Source: an uncultured Prevotella sp. (lineage in GTDB: Bacteria; Bacteroidota; Bacteroidia; Bacteroidales; Bacteroidaceae). From it: a stretch of 9,216 nucleotides of DNA. A model generated the notes under the pieces. The model was not told the origin of the DNA. It saw nothing but the letters and a program-made list of their open reading frames with translations, and did not search any database. The first letter of the stretch is position 1. Every line of letters starts with the position of its first letter. The stretch covers positions 1 through 9,216 of the forward strand of contig CALBYK010000193.1 of assembly GCA_937889855.1 (NCBI GenBank), written 5' to 3'. Below are positions 1-7,037 of the stretch, piece by piece. The position numbers and the translations under genes are program-made.

Positions 1-51
1 AGCATCTGACTACGGATCAGAAGGTTATAGGTTTGAATCCTATCGGAGTCA
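1..51 (+). tRNA. tRNA-Arg (anticodon ACG), 3' part, 5' end outside window
   Basis: Only the anticodon arm onward is in the window. The anticodon stem is TCTGA (5-9) pairing with TCAGA (17-21), around a 7-nt loop CTACGGA whose positions 12-14 are ACG, read as arginine. The T arm is ATAGG (27-31) pairing with CCTAT (39-43), with a TTTGAAT loop. The 3' acceptor strand CGGAGTC (44-50) and discriminator A51 follow. CCA is not encoded, as is usual in Bacteroidetes. The D arm and 5' acceptor strand lie upstream of the window, so acceptor pairing cannot be checked. Confidence 0.95.
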
Positions 52-52
52 C

Positions 53-88
53 AAAAGGAGAATGTTATTTCAACATTCTCCTTTTTTT
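53..88 (+). terminator. Rho-independent terminator of the tRNA-Arg transcript
   Basis: A perfect 14-bp inverted repeat, AAAAGGAGAATGTT (53-66) and AACATTCTCCTTTT (72-85), encloses a 5-nt loop and runs into a T tract ending at 88. It starts two bases after the tRNA end, so it almost certainly ends the tRNA transcript and separates it from the downstream enzyme cluster. Confidence 0.93.
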
Positions 89-245
89 GTTTCCTCGTCA
101 TGAGCATGTCTAACGATTGTAAACATATTCCAATAAATTATATCCCAGATAGATATTTTAAGGATCATCCGTCACTTGGAGTGATTGCCTATAGCTTATC
201 CTGTATTAACCACGTGGCATACGCCAGCACAACGTATGTCTTACA

Positions 246-269
246 AGCACACAACAGTTGTTGTGCGCT
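246..269. repeat. Imperfect 24-nt dyad, possible operator or small hairpin
   Basis: The two 12-nt halves pair at 10 of 12 positions: A249/C266 is a mismatch and the central G257/T258 is unpaired or wobble. The sequence is AGCACACAACAG followed by TTGTTGTGCGCT. It has no T tract, so it is not a classical terminator. It could be a protein-binding dyad upstream of the GH3 gene, or chance; nothing in the window decides this. Confidence 0.3.
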
Positions 270-430
270 TCACTATGATGTAGTCATGTCGTAAAACATG
301 TTTTTCTGTTTATCTTGACCTCTTAAATTCATTTTCTTTGTATACTTTTTCTGTTTTAAAAGTTTACTTTTATGTTACTTTTATAAAACATAAACCATTG
401 ATTATCAACATATTAAAATTAAATTACATT

Positions 431-438
431 TACTTTTG
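431..438 (+). promoter_or_regulatory. Candidate Bacteroidetes -7 box, TACTTTTG
   Basis: TACTTTTG matches the Bacteroidetes housekeeping -7 consensus TAnnTTTG exactly. It lies 73 bp before the chosen GH3 start codon, giving a leader of roughly 65-70 nt. No TTTG/TTG -33 element sits at the expected 19-21 bp upstream spacing, which weakens the call. Three near-copies (TACTTTTT at 343-350, TACTTTTA at 365-372 and 376-383) precede it. Confidence 0.35.
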
Positions 439-474
439 GATTTACGCATATATAAAGTCAACGTAAATTGTGAG

Positions 475-482
475 TAACTTTG
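475..482 (+). promoter_or_regulatory. Second candidate -7 box, TAACTTTG
   Basis: TAACTTTG also fits TAnnTTTG and lies 29 bp before the ATG at 512, which would give a very short leader of about 20-25 nt. There is no good -33 element around 452-456. If this is the promoter in use, it excludes the in-frame GTG at 470 as a translation start, because that codon would lie upstream of the transcript start. Confidence 0.3.
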
Positions 483-511
483 CACCAGTCAAAACAATTA
501 AGCCAAAACCT

Positions 512-2857
512 ATGCTAAAAGCAAAATTATTAACTGTTTGCGCATCATCCTTATTTATAGGAGCGAGCGCCCAGACTCCAAAACTTGGAGTCGATCCAAT
601 AGAAAAAGTAATAAACGCCATGACGCTCGACGAGAAGCTCAACATTCTCATCGGCTCGGCTGGCAATGAGAAGACTGATGCCACTGCTACCATCGGATCA
701 TCAGCCGAACTCGTACCAGGTGCAGCAGGACAGTTGAACGCCATTCCGCGACTCGGCATTCCCGCAACTGTTGTTGCAGATGGTCCTGCCGGACTACGCA
801 TAAAACCTACACGCGAAGGTACCACCCAGACCTTCTACTGCACCCACTTCCCAATTGAAACAGTCATGAGTTCTACATGGAACACCGACCTTGTGGGCAA
901 GATTGGAGCCGCAATGGGCGATGAGGTGAAGCACTATGGTGTCGACGTGCTACTTGCACCTGCAACCAACATCCACCGCAACCCTCTCAACGGACGCAAC
1001 TTTGAATACTACTCTGAGGATCCGCTCCTCGCCGGCAAGATTTGCGCAGCTATGGTGAATGGCGTGCAGAGCAACGGTGTAGGAACTTCTCTCAAGCACT
1101 TCGCACTGAACAACCAGGAAACCAACCGCACAAGCAACAACGTCATAGGTACTCCTCGCACATTCCGCGAGATTTATCTCAAGCCTTTCGAGATAGTAGT
1201 GAAAGATGCTCAGCCTTGGACTGTCATGACATCCTATAACAAGATAAACGGCACAATGACAAGCGAGCGCTGCGACCTCGTGACCGAGATTCTCCGACAC
1301 GAATGGGGATTCAAGGGAATGGTGATGACCGACTGGTATGGCGGACAGCACGCCACGGCACAGATGGAGGCCGGCAACGACCTGCTGATGCCGGGCAAAC
1401 TTTCGCAGCGCGAGGAAATAAAGAAGGCTGTAGAGAACGGACATCTGTCGATGGAAATCATCGACCGCAACGTGAAGCACATTCTTGAATACATCCTCAA
1501 AACTCCAAGATTCAAGGGCTATGTGGCAGACAACAACCCCGACCTCAAGGCTCACGCCCAAGTCACGCGCGACGCTGCCCTTGAGGGTATGGTGTTGCTG
1601 AAGAACCAGAAGGGCACACTGCCTATCACCAATAACGTGAAGAACGTGGCTGTATTCGGACGTACGTCATACGACTTCATCGCAGGCGGCACTGGTTCAG
1701 GCGACGTAAACCATGCCTACGTGGTGAGCCTCATCGACGGACTGAAGAACGCCGGATTCAACATCGACAACTCGCTGAAGACCACTTACGAAAAGTACAT
1801 ACCAGAGGCCACTGCCAAGATGCCTAAATCGACAAGCCAGTTTGCCGCTTTCCTCCCGAAGCACCTCATCCCGGAGATGAGCCTATCATCGGTTGACATG
1901 AAGAAGGTAGCCAGCGACAACGACATCGCTATCGTCACCATCGGCAAGACATCGGGCGAGTTTGCCGACCGCTACATCTCCGACAATTTCAACCTCACCG
2001 ATGCCGAGCACAAGATGATTGGCGATGTTTGCACAGCATTCCACAAGGCAGGCAAGAAGGTTGTAGTGATTCTCAACGTGTGCGGCGTGGTGGAGACAAA
2101 GAGCTGGATTGACGGTCCTGACGCTGTGGTTACGGCTTGGCTTCCTGGACAGGAGGGCGGCAACTCTGTCAGCGACATTCTTGTCGGCAAGGAGAGCCCG
2201 TCTGGCCGTCTGCCTATGACATGGCCGGTAAGCTATAGCGACGTTCCGTCGAAGGCCGACTTCCCAACTCCCGACGACATCAGCGACGATCAGCTCACCG
2301 AGGCTCTCAAGGGATTTGCCGACGTGCGTACAGAGGGCAGCCGCAAGAACTTCGACTACACCGAATACAACGACGGTGTATACGTAGGCTACCGCTACTA
2401 TACAACAAAGAATATACCCGTATCTTATCCTTTCGGCTACGGCATGAGCTACACATCGTTCAAGTATGGCAAGCCGTCTGTCACAAGCTCCACAAAGGGC
2501 GACATCACCGTAAAGGTTGAGGTGAAGAACACCGGCAAGATGGCTGGCAAGGAAGTTGTGCAGACCTACGTGGCTGCCCCTGGCAAGGACATGGACAAGC
2601 CGGCACGCGAGCTCAAGGCCTTTGCTAAGACTCGCAAGCTCAACCCTGGCGAGAGTGAGACTGTCACTATGACTATACCTTACGAGAGCCTCGCATCCTT
2701 CAACGAGAAAGACAGCCAGTGGCAGGTTGAGGGTGGACAGTACAAAGTGATGGTGGCAAAGAATGCTGCCGACGCAAAACCGCTAACATCTACCGTAAAC
2801 GTAGAGGGCAAGGTGACGGAGCAGGTGCGTCCGTGCTTGCTGCCTGAGCAGAAATAA
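512..2857 (+). CDS. Exported glycoside hydrolase family 3 beta-glycosidase (beta-glucosidase type)
   Basis: A retaining exo-beta-glycosidase that removes terminal beta-linked sugars, most likely glucose, in the periplasm. The protein is 781 aa from ATG 512. That start gives a clean signal peptide (MLKAKLLTVCASSLFIGASA, cut before Q21); the frame is open back to a GTG at 470, which would add 14 residues ahead of the signal peptide. The GH3 N-terminal barrel (about 30-340) shows VADGPAGLR (D90), GRNFEYYSEDP (R162), K195-H196 in KHFALNNQE, and the nucleophile D274 in MTDWYGG. The GH3 C-terminal domain (about 360-640) carries the probable acid/base E483 in TSGEFADR. An Fn3-like domain fills about 664-770. 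Length and motif order are normal for the family, and no key residue is missing. GH3 substrate specificity (glucosidase, xylosidase, other) cannot be read from sequence alone. It leads a same-strand run with an importer, two esterases and a rhamnosidase-like gene. Confidence 0.95.
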   Translation: MLKAKLLTVCASSLFIGASAQTPKLGVDPIEKVINAMTLDEKLNILIGSAGNEKTDATATIGSSAELVPGAAGQLNAIPRLGIPATVVADGPAGLRIKPTREGTTQTFYCTHFPIETVMSSTWNTDLVGKIGAAMGDEVKHYGVDVLLAPATNIHRNPLNGRNFEYYSEDPLLAGKICAAMVNGVQSNGVGTSLKHFALNNQETNRTSNNVIGTPRTFREIYLKPFEIVVKDAQPWTVMTSYNKINGTMTSERCDLVTEILRHEWGFKGMVMTDWYGGQHATAQMEAGNDLLMPGKLSQREEIKKAVENGHLSMEIIDRNVKHILEYILKTPRFKGYVADNNPDLKAHAQVTRDAALEGMVLLKNQKGTLPITNNVKNVAVFGRTSYDFIAGGTGSGDVNHAYVVSLIDGLKNAGFNIDNSLKTTYEKYIPEATAKMPKSTSQFAAFLPKHLIPEMSLSSVDMKKVASDNDIAIVTIGKTSGEFADRYISDNFNLTDAEHKMIGDVCTAFHKAGKKVVVILNVCGVVETKSWIDGPDAVVTAWLPGQEGGNSVSDILVGKESPSGRLPMTWPVSYSDVPSKADFPTPDDISDDQLTEALKGFADVRTEGSRKNFDYTEYNDGVYVGYRYYTTKNIPVSYPFGYGMSYTSFKYGKPSVTSSTKGDITVKVEVKNTGKMAGKEVVQTYVAAPGKDMDKPARELKAFAKTRKLNPGESETVTMTIPYESLASFNEKDSQWQVEGGQYKVMVAKNAADAKPLTSTVNVEGKVTEQVRPCLLPEQK

Positions 2858-2869
2858 CATTCCTATAAT

Positions 2870-2906
2870 AGACGAGTTGGCTACATTTAGGCCGGTCAAC
2901 TCGTCT
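2870..2906 (+). repeat. Inverted repeat in the GH3-transporter gap, possible weak terminator or RNA-processing hairpin
   Basis: AGACGAGTTG (2870-2879) and CAACTCGTCT (2897-2906) form a perfect 10-bp stem with a 17-nt loop, starting 12 bp after the GH3 stop. No T tract follows, so full termination is doubtful. It may stabilise the 3' end of the GH3 message or partly uncouple it from the transporter gene. Confidence 0.6.
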
Positions 2907-2955
2907 AACCATAACAAACAATTTATTACTCGCCAACTATAAAATTAACAACCAA

Positions 2956-5229
2956 ATGAAATCCATTAAATTAGCCAGTTTATTTACCGCAACCTTGCTT
3001 GCCGCACCTATGGCAACAATGGCACAGGAAAAAGTGGAGAAAGACTCCATCCCTGAGACAAAGCAAGTGAAGAACCGCAACGTGATGCTCAACGCATCGT
3101 CCGACAACCAGCCGCGACAGATATCAATAGGCCTGCCGTCGTCGCTGTCGGCTACCATCTACGAGGACGGCATGCCCGTGTCGTACAACATCTGGCCTTG
3201 TCTGCCTTATCTCTACTGGACGGGATGCGCCGACCACGGCAGCATGGGATTGATGTCGCTCGGCGAGAGCGCATTGAAGAACGGCGCTGTCAACTATGCC
3301 GTGCTCTCCAACACACGTCGTGGAAGCGACAAGTTTGAGGGACATGCCAACTATACCACCAACACCTACAACCTCCAGCGCTTCGACCTGGCACTTGCCG
3401 GACCAATCGCCAAAGGATGGTCGTACTCTCTCGGTGCGTACATCAATCTCGACCCGGGAACAAACAAGCTGGCCGATATACAGTATGCAAACGACATGAA
3501 GATGTTCAAGGCTGCTCTTTCGAAAGAATGGAACAACGGACGCGGAAAGTTCAACCTCTTCTACCGCTATGCCAACACTAAGAACCTCGGCGACTCCTAC
3601 GGACCTTTCATTTACGTGGGCGACGGATCAGTGAAGGAATACAACGGCTTCCGCCTCGGCAAGGACGGATTCCTTCCCGGCAACGGACAAGTCACCTATC
3701 TTGACGTGATGACAGGCAAGACTCGCACCATCGACCGCAAGAACGCTGTTCATGCAATGAACAACAGCCTTACTGCCAACCTCAACTACACGTTCCTTAA
3801 TGGCATGAATCTTGATGTCACTACCAAGTACAACTATGCCAACAACTACATGATGTCTATGGCTCTCGCCGGAACCGGCAAGGCTACTGCCGCCGACGGA
3901 TATACATACGCCTACGACTTCAACGGCCATAAGGCTGGCGAGGTGTTTGAGGGCAACTACAACTCACGCTACATGCTCCGCGACGTGGGCTTCGAGCGCG
4001 ACTGGATGACTACTGCCGAGCTTACCGGCAAAAGCAAGAACCACGCCCACTCTTGGCGCATCGGCACCAACCTGTGGTGGGACCAACAGGGCATCACGGC
4101 AAGCACCGGTGTATATGCCCACACTATTGAGGCCGACCCGGCTTGGCTCAACCACAACGGCAGCCAGGAATTCGCTGCCAACACCGGCGGTGAATATTAT
4201 GACACACATGAAACGAAATTCGCGCTCTATGCTTCTGACGACTGGCAGGTGAACCACCGCCTGTGGCTGTCGGCCGGTGTACGCGCCGAATACTACTCGG
4301 TTGGCGGACGCAACGCTCTCGCCTATCTCAACGCAAAGGACGAAACTCCTACCTACGCTGAGAACGTGCGCGGACTGAACTACAGCGTGAACAACGGCAA
4401 GGTGACTGAGTTCTCAAAGAATTGGGTCAACCCGGCAGCCACTGTCAACGCCCGCTACACCATCTCGCATGGTTTCGGACTGATTGCCGAATACGTTTAT
4501 GCTATGCAGCATCCTAACTCACAGGACTTCGCAGGCCCGTATATGCCTATCCTCGACGCTGTGAACATACACTTGGGACGCGCCGGCATCTTCTGGAACA
4601 CTCCTTGGATGCAACTCGTTTCGCAGGTGTCGCTCATCCAGCAGTCCAACTACAAGAGCCGCACACAGTTCACCAATCCTAATAACTCGTCGGATGTTGT
4701 CACTATTCCTATCACCAACGACGTGCAGACAATGGGATGGACTACCGACGTTGTGCTCACTCCGTTCAAGGGATTCACATTCCACGGATTGCTGACCTTG
4801 CAGAACCCGAAGTACAAAAACTTCAACATCAATGCCAACTTCAGCGACGGCACATCGAAGACCTACGACTTCAACGACAAGACAACGACTGGCGTGAGCA
4901 AGACCATCATCGAGCTCGACCCGAGCTACCAATTCAACAAGTTCCGCGTGTGGGCAAGTTTCCGCTACCAGAGCAAGCAGTACATCAACAAGACCAACAG
5001 CCTCTACTTCAACGGACGCTGGGAAACATTCGGCGGTGTCAGCTACAACATGAACAAGAACGTCAACTTCGCTGTCAACCTCGTCAACTTCCTCAACCAA
5101 AAGGGTTGCTCAGGCAGTATCGGCGCAGCCGACCTCATCGAGGACGTGTCGGCCTACAAGAACTATCTCATGGCCGGTTCATACATCCGCCCGTTCACTG
5201 TTGAGTTTGCCACACACATCAATTTCTAA
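2956..5229 (+). CDS. TonB-dependent outer-membrane transporter without SusD partner
   Basis: A 757-aa outer-membrane beta-barrel protein expected to import a ligand into the periplasm using TonB energy. The signal peptide ends in ATMA before Q24. After a short linker, a reduced plug-like region (about 40-130) begins near VKNRNVMLNASSDNQPR and includes ISIGLPSSLSATIYEDGMPV. The remainder alternates aromatic and polar residues as in barrel strands (for example GWSYSLGAYINL and GKFNLFYRYANT) and ends in an aromatic residue, TVEFATHINF, the usual C-terminal beta-signal. There is no N-terminal carboxypeptidase-regulatory-like domain and the protein is well below typical SusC length (about 1000 aa). 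No SusD-like gene is adjacent, so it belongs to the non-SusC transporters. It lies 98 bp after the GH3 gene and 40 bp before an esterase gene, so its ligand is probably the substrate of these enzymes. The exact ligand cannot be read from sequence. I see no strong promoter in the upstream gap. Confidence 0.85.
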   Translation: MKSIKLASLFTATLLAAPMATMAQEKVEKDSIPETKQVKNRNVMLNASSDNQPRQISIGLPSSLSATIYEDGMPVSYNIWPCLPYLYWTGCADHGSMGLMSLGESALKNGAVNYAVLSNTRRGSDKFEGHANYTTNTYNLQRFDLALAGPIAKGWSYSLGAYINLDPGTNKLADIQYANDMKMFKAALSKEWNNGRGKFNLFYRYANTKNLGDSYGPFIYVGDGSVKEYNGFRLGKDGFLPGNGQVTYLDVMTGKTRTIDRKNAVHAMNNSLTANLNYTFLNGMNLDVTTKYNYANNYMMSMALAGTGKATAADGYTYAYDFNGHKAGEVFEGNYNSRYMLRDVGFERDWMTTAELTGKSKNHAHSWRIGTNLWWDQQGITASTGVYAHTIEADPAWLNHNGSQEFAANTGGEYYDTHETKFALYASDDWQVNHRLWLSAGVRAEYYSVGGRNALAYLNAKDETPTYAENVRGLNYSVNNGKVTEFSKNWVNPAATVNARYTISHGFGLIAEYVYAMQHPNSQDFAGPYMPILDAVNIHLGRAGIFWNTPWMQLVSQVSLIQQSNYKSRTQFTNPNNSSDVVTIPITNDVQTMGWTTDVVLTPFKGFTFHGLLTLQNPKYKNFNINANFSDGTSKTYDFNDKTTTGVSKTIIELDPSYQFNKFRVWASFRYQSKQYINKTNSLYFNGRWETFGGVSYNMNKNVNFAVNLVNFLNQKGCSGSIGAADLIEDVSAYKNYLMAGSYIRPFTVEFATHINF

Positions 5230-5269
5230 TTGAGCGGCATACTGCTTATAATTAAAAACAATGTAATTT

Positions 5270-6904
5270 ATGATTAACAAAAGTCTATTTATAGCCATAG
5301 CCGTAGGTATGATGCCTACGGCTATGGTTGCCCAGAACTATATTCCTGGCTACACCATCAATTCAAGCACCGAGGCGTCAACCGTCTCAACCGAGTACGG
5401 CAAGGTGGCAGGATATATAGAGAACGGCATCTACACTTACAAGGGCATACCCTACGCACAGGCCGGACGCTTTGAGGAGCCACAAGCTCCTAAACAGTGG
5501 GACGGCATACGCTCGTCAAGACACTACGGACCTACTTGCCCGCAGGAGTTCCGCTCTATGTGGTATGCCGACAACGTGGCCTTCTCGTCGCAATGGGACG
5601 ACGGATATCCTGGCGAGGATTGCCTGCGTGTAAACATCTGGACTCCCGGCATCAACGATGGCAAGAAACGCCCGGTCATGGTGTGGATACATGGCGGAGG
5701 ATTCTCTACCGGTTCAGGTCAGGAACAACCGGCTTACGATGGAGCGTCGCTTGCCAAGAAGGGCGATGTGGTGATCGTGTCGCTCAACCACCGGCTCAAT
5801 GCTCTTGGTTTTCTCAACCTGTCGTCGTTTGGAGAAAAATACAAACACTCAGCCAATCTCGGACTGCTTGACATTGTGGAGGCCCTGAAGTGGGTCAAGG
5901 CAAATATCGGCAACTTTGGCGGCGACGCACAGAATGTCACTATCTTCGGGCAGTCGGGCGGCGGACGCAAGGTGTCGTCATTGTTGTGTATGCCAAGGGC
6001 CAAGGGATTGTTCCAAAAGGCCATCGTTGAAAGCGGCAGCGGCGCAACGTTCATGAGCGACAGGTATTCGAAGATGATTGGAGAACTCACCGTAAAAAAC
6101 CTTGGTCTCTCTGCCGACAATATCGACAAGATAAAGGACGTGCCTTATCAGCAGTTGCTTGAAGCTGGCAACAAGGCTTGCAATGAGGTGAAAAAGCAGG
6201 CAGAGGCGGATGGCGACGGTCTCGACGCAAGCATCTGGGGATGGTTTGCCACTAAAGACGGCGACATTCTTCCTGAACATGCTTTCAAGAACGGCAGCGA
6301 ACTGATTTCAAAAGACATACCGATGATTGTAGGCACTTGCCTGAACGAGTTTGCCGGTATCGCGGCTGTCGTCACTCCAGGATACATGAAGCAGAGCGAC
6401 GACAAGATTATGGAGACTATCACAAAGACCTACGGCAACGACACGCAGGCATACGTGAAGGCTTTCAAGAAGGCTTATCCGCAACTGCCTACTGTGTATA
6501 TGCCGCTCATCGACTTCAAATATCGTCCGCAGGCTTTGGCACAGGTGGAGGCGAAGGCTAAGGACGGAGGAGCACCCGTATGGAACTTCATGTTCACCTA
6601 TCAGAGTACGGCTCTTGACGGCACGCTCACAGCCATGCACTGTATGGAACTGCCTTACGTGTTCAACAACGTGGCACGATGTGGCTTTGAGACAGGAGCC
6701 ACGCCCGAGGCCATAAAGCTCGGCGACATAATGAGCAGCGCATGGCTCAACTTCGCACGCACAGGCAACCCTAACGGCAACGGTGTTCCGCAATGGCCCG
6801 ACTACACGACAAAGAAGAAGGCCACTATGATTTTCGACAAAGAATGTTCCGTGGGATACGGATTCGATGCAGAGCTGCAGAAGATTGCAGCAAAAAAGAG
6901 ATAG
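5270..6904 (+). CDS. Exported type-B carboxylesterase (alpha/beta hydrolase), GQSGG variant
   Basis: A 544-aa serine esterase, probably periplasmic, expected to cleave carboxylic ester bonds. The signal peptide ends AMVA before Q22. The family core runs from about residue 40 to 535: YKGIPYA, GEDCLRVNIWTPG, the oxyanion-hole motif HGGGF (H141), nucleophile elbow GQSGG (S229), probable triad acid E360 in GTCLNEF, and triad His H457 in AMHCMELPYVF. All triad members are present, so it should be active. The elbow carries Gln where most relatives have Glu (GESAGG). The following GGRKVSSLL resembles, from memory, an ESGGGAKVS-type subgroup of bacterial carboxylesterases. It starts 40 bp after the transporter stop and is probably co-transcribed with it. 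A long inverted repeat (5292-5330) lies in its signal-peptide codons and may tune its translation. The substrate is unknown; aryl or acyl esters of sugars or phenolics are possible. Confidence 0.92.
   Translation: MINKSLFIAIAVGMMPTAMVAQNYIPGYTINSSTEASTVSTEYGKVAGYIENGIYTYKGIPYAQAGRFEEPQAPKQWDGIRSSRHYGPTCPQEFRSMWYADNVAFSSQWDDGYPGEDCLRVNIWTPGINDGKKRPVMVWIHGGGFSTGSGQEQPAYDGASLAKKGDVVIVSLNHRLNALGFLNLSSFGEKYKHSANLGLLDIVEALKWVKANIGNFGGDAQNVTIFGQSGGGRKVSSLLCMPRAKGLFQKAIVESGSGATFMSDRYSKMIGELTVKNLGLSADNIDKIKDVPYQQLLEAGNKACNEVKKQAEADGDGLDASIWGWFATKDGDILPEHAFKNGSELISKDIPMIVGTCLNEFAGIAAVVTPGYMKQSDDKIMETITKTYGNDTQAYVKAFKKAYPQLPTVYMPLIDFKYRPQALAQVEAKAKDGGAPVWNFMFTYQSTALDGTLTAMHCMELPYVFNNVARCGFETGATPEAIKLGDIMSSAWLNFARTGNPNGNGVPQWPDYTTKKKATMIFDKECSVGYGFDAELQKIAAKKR
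5292..5330 (+). promoter_or_regulatory. Long hairpin inside the signal-peptide codons of the first esterase
   Basis: CCATAGCCGTAGG (5295-5307) and CCTACGGCTATGG (5315-5327) are perfect complements. The helix extends outward through G-T (5294/5328), A-T (5293/5329) and T-G (5292/5330), and inward through T-G (5308/5314), giving about 17 pairs around a 5-nt loop. It begins 22 nt after the A of the start codon, within codons 8-21. In the mRNA it could slow early elongation, act as a processing or stability element between transporter and esterase messages, or be a by-product of codon choice. There is no T tract, so it is not a standard terminator. Confidence 0.6.
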
Positions 6905-7037
6905 AAAAGACAGATTGTATGTAAAAACGAGTAGTTTGTAATTTGAAACGAGTAGTTAGTGAGATTAGAAGGAAATCGGTTTAAACAATATCATTATATA
7001 CATAGCAAGAATAATTAATTATCTAAATCAATACACA
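6905..7037 (+). promoter_or_regulatory. Gap between the two esterase genes with a 21-bp-period direct repeat
   Basis: The sequence AAACGAGTAGTT occurs at 6925-6936 and again at 6946-6957. Including the next three bases, 14 of 15 positions agree. The 21-bp period is two helical turns, so two copies would face the same side of DNA, as expected of a tandem regulator site. An 8-bp palindrome GTTTAAAC (6979-6986) follows, then an A/T-rich leader up to ATG 7038. TAGTTTG and TAATTTG nearby resemble the -7 consensus but each lacks one spacer base. This may be an internal promoter for the second esterase. Confidence 0.4.

Larger units (their letters stand above)
89..511. other. Intergenic region between tRNA-Arg and the GH3 gene; no convincing gene
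   Basis: About 420 bp without a supportable gene. A 64-codon open frame at 100-294 has no recognisable motif, hydrophobic pattern or start context and is probably chance. The left part (to about 300) has mixed composition and holds an imperfect 24-nt dyad (246-269), a small stem (218-223 with 233-238), the palindrome CACGTG (211-216) and AAAACATGTTTT (293-304). The right part (about 300-470) is very A/T-rich, holds four TACTTTT copies and the dyad TTGATTATCAA (398-408), and looks like a promoter region for the downstream genes. Confidence 0.7.

Noticed and set aside
1..51. tRNA 3' end as an integration site for a genomic island
   Set aside because: No second copy of the tRNA 3' end was noticed in the window, and there is no integrase or codon-use shift. 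Nothing supports an island boundary here.
100..294. 64-codon open frame after the tRNA terminator
   Set aside because: It has no recognisable motif, no signal peptide or domain, no start context and composition unlike the neighbouring genes. It is most likely chance.
950..1561. 203-codon open frame on the - strand within the GH3 gene
   Set aside because: It is a shadow of the GH3 frame, with no independent motif or start signal.
4519..5100. 193-codon open frame on the - strand within the transporter
   Set aside because: It is rich in Val, Glu and Asp as an antisense reading of Asn/Thr/Phe-rich barrel codons. It is a shadow only.
5236..5250. Short hairpin AGCGG/CTGCT in the transporter-esterase gap
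   Set aside because: It has only five pairs including a wobble and no T tract, which is too weak to call a terminator.
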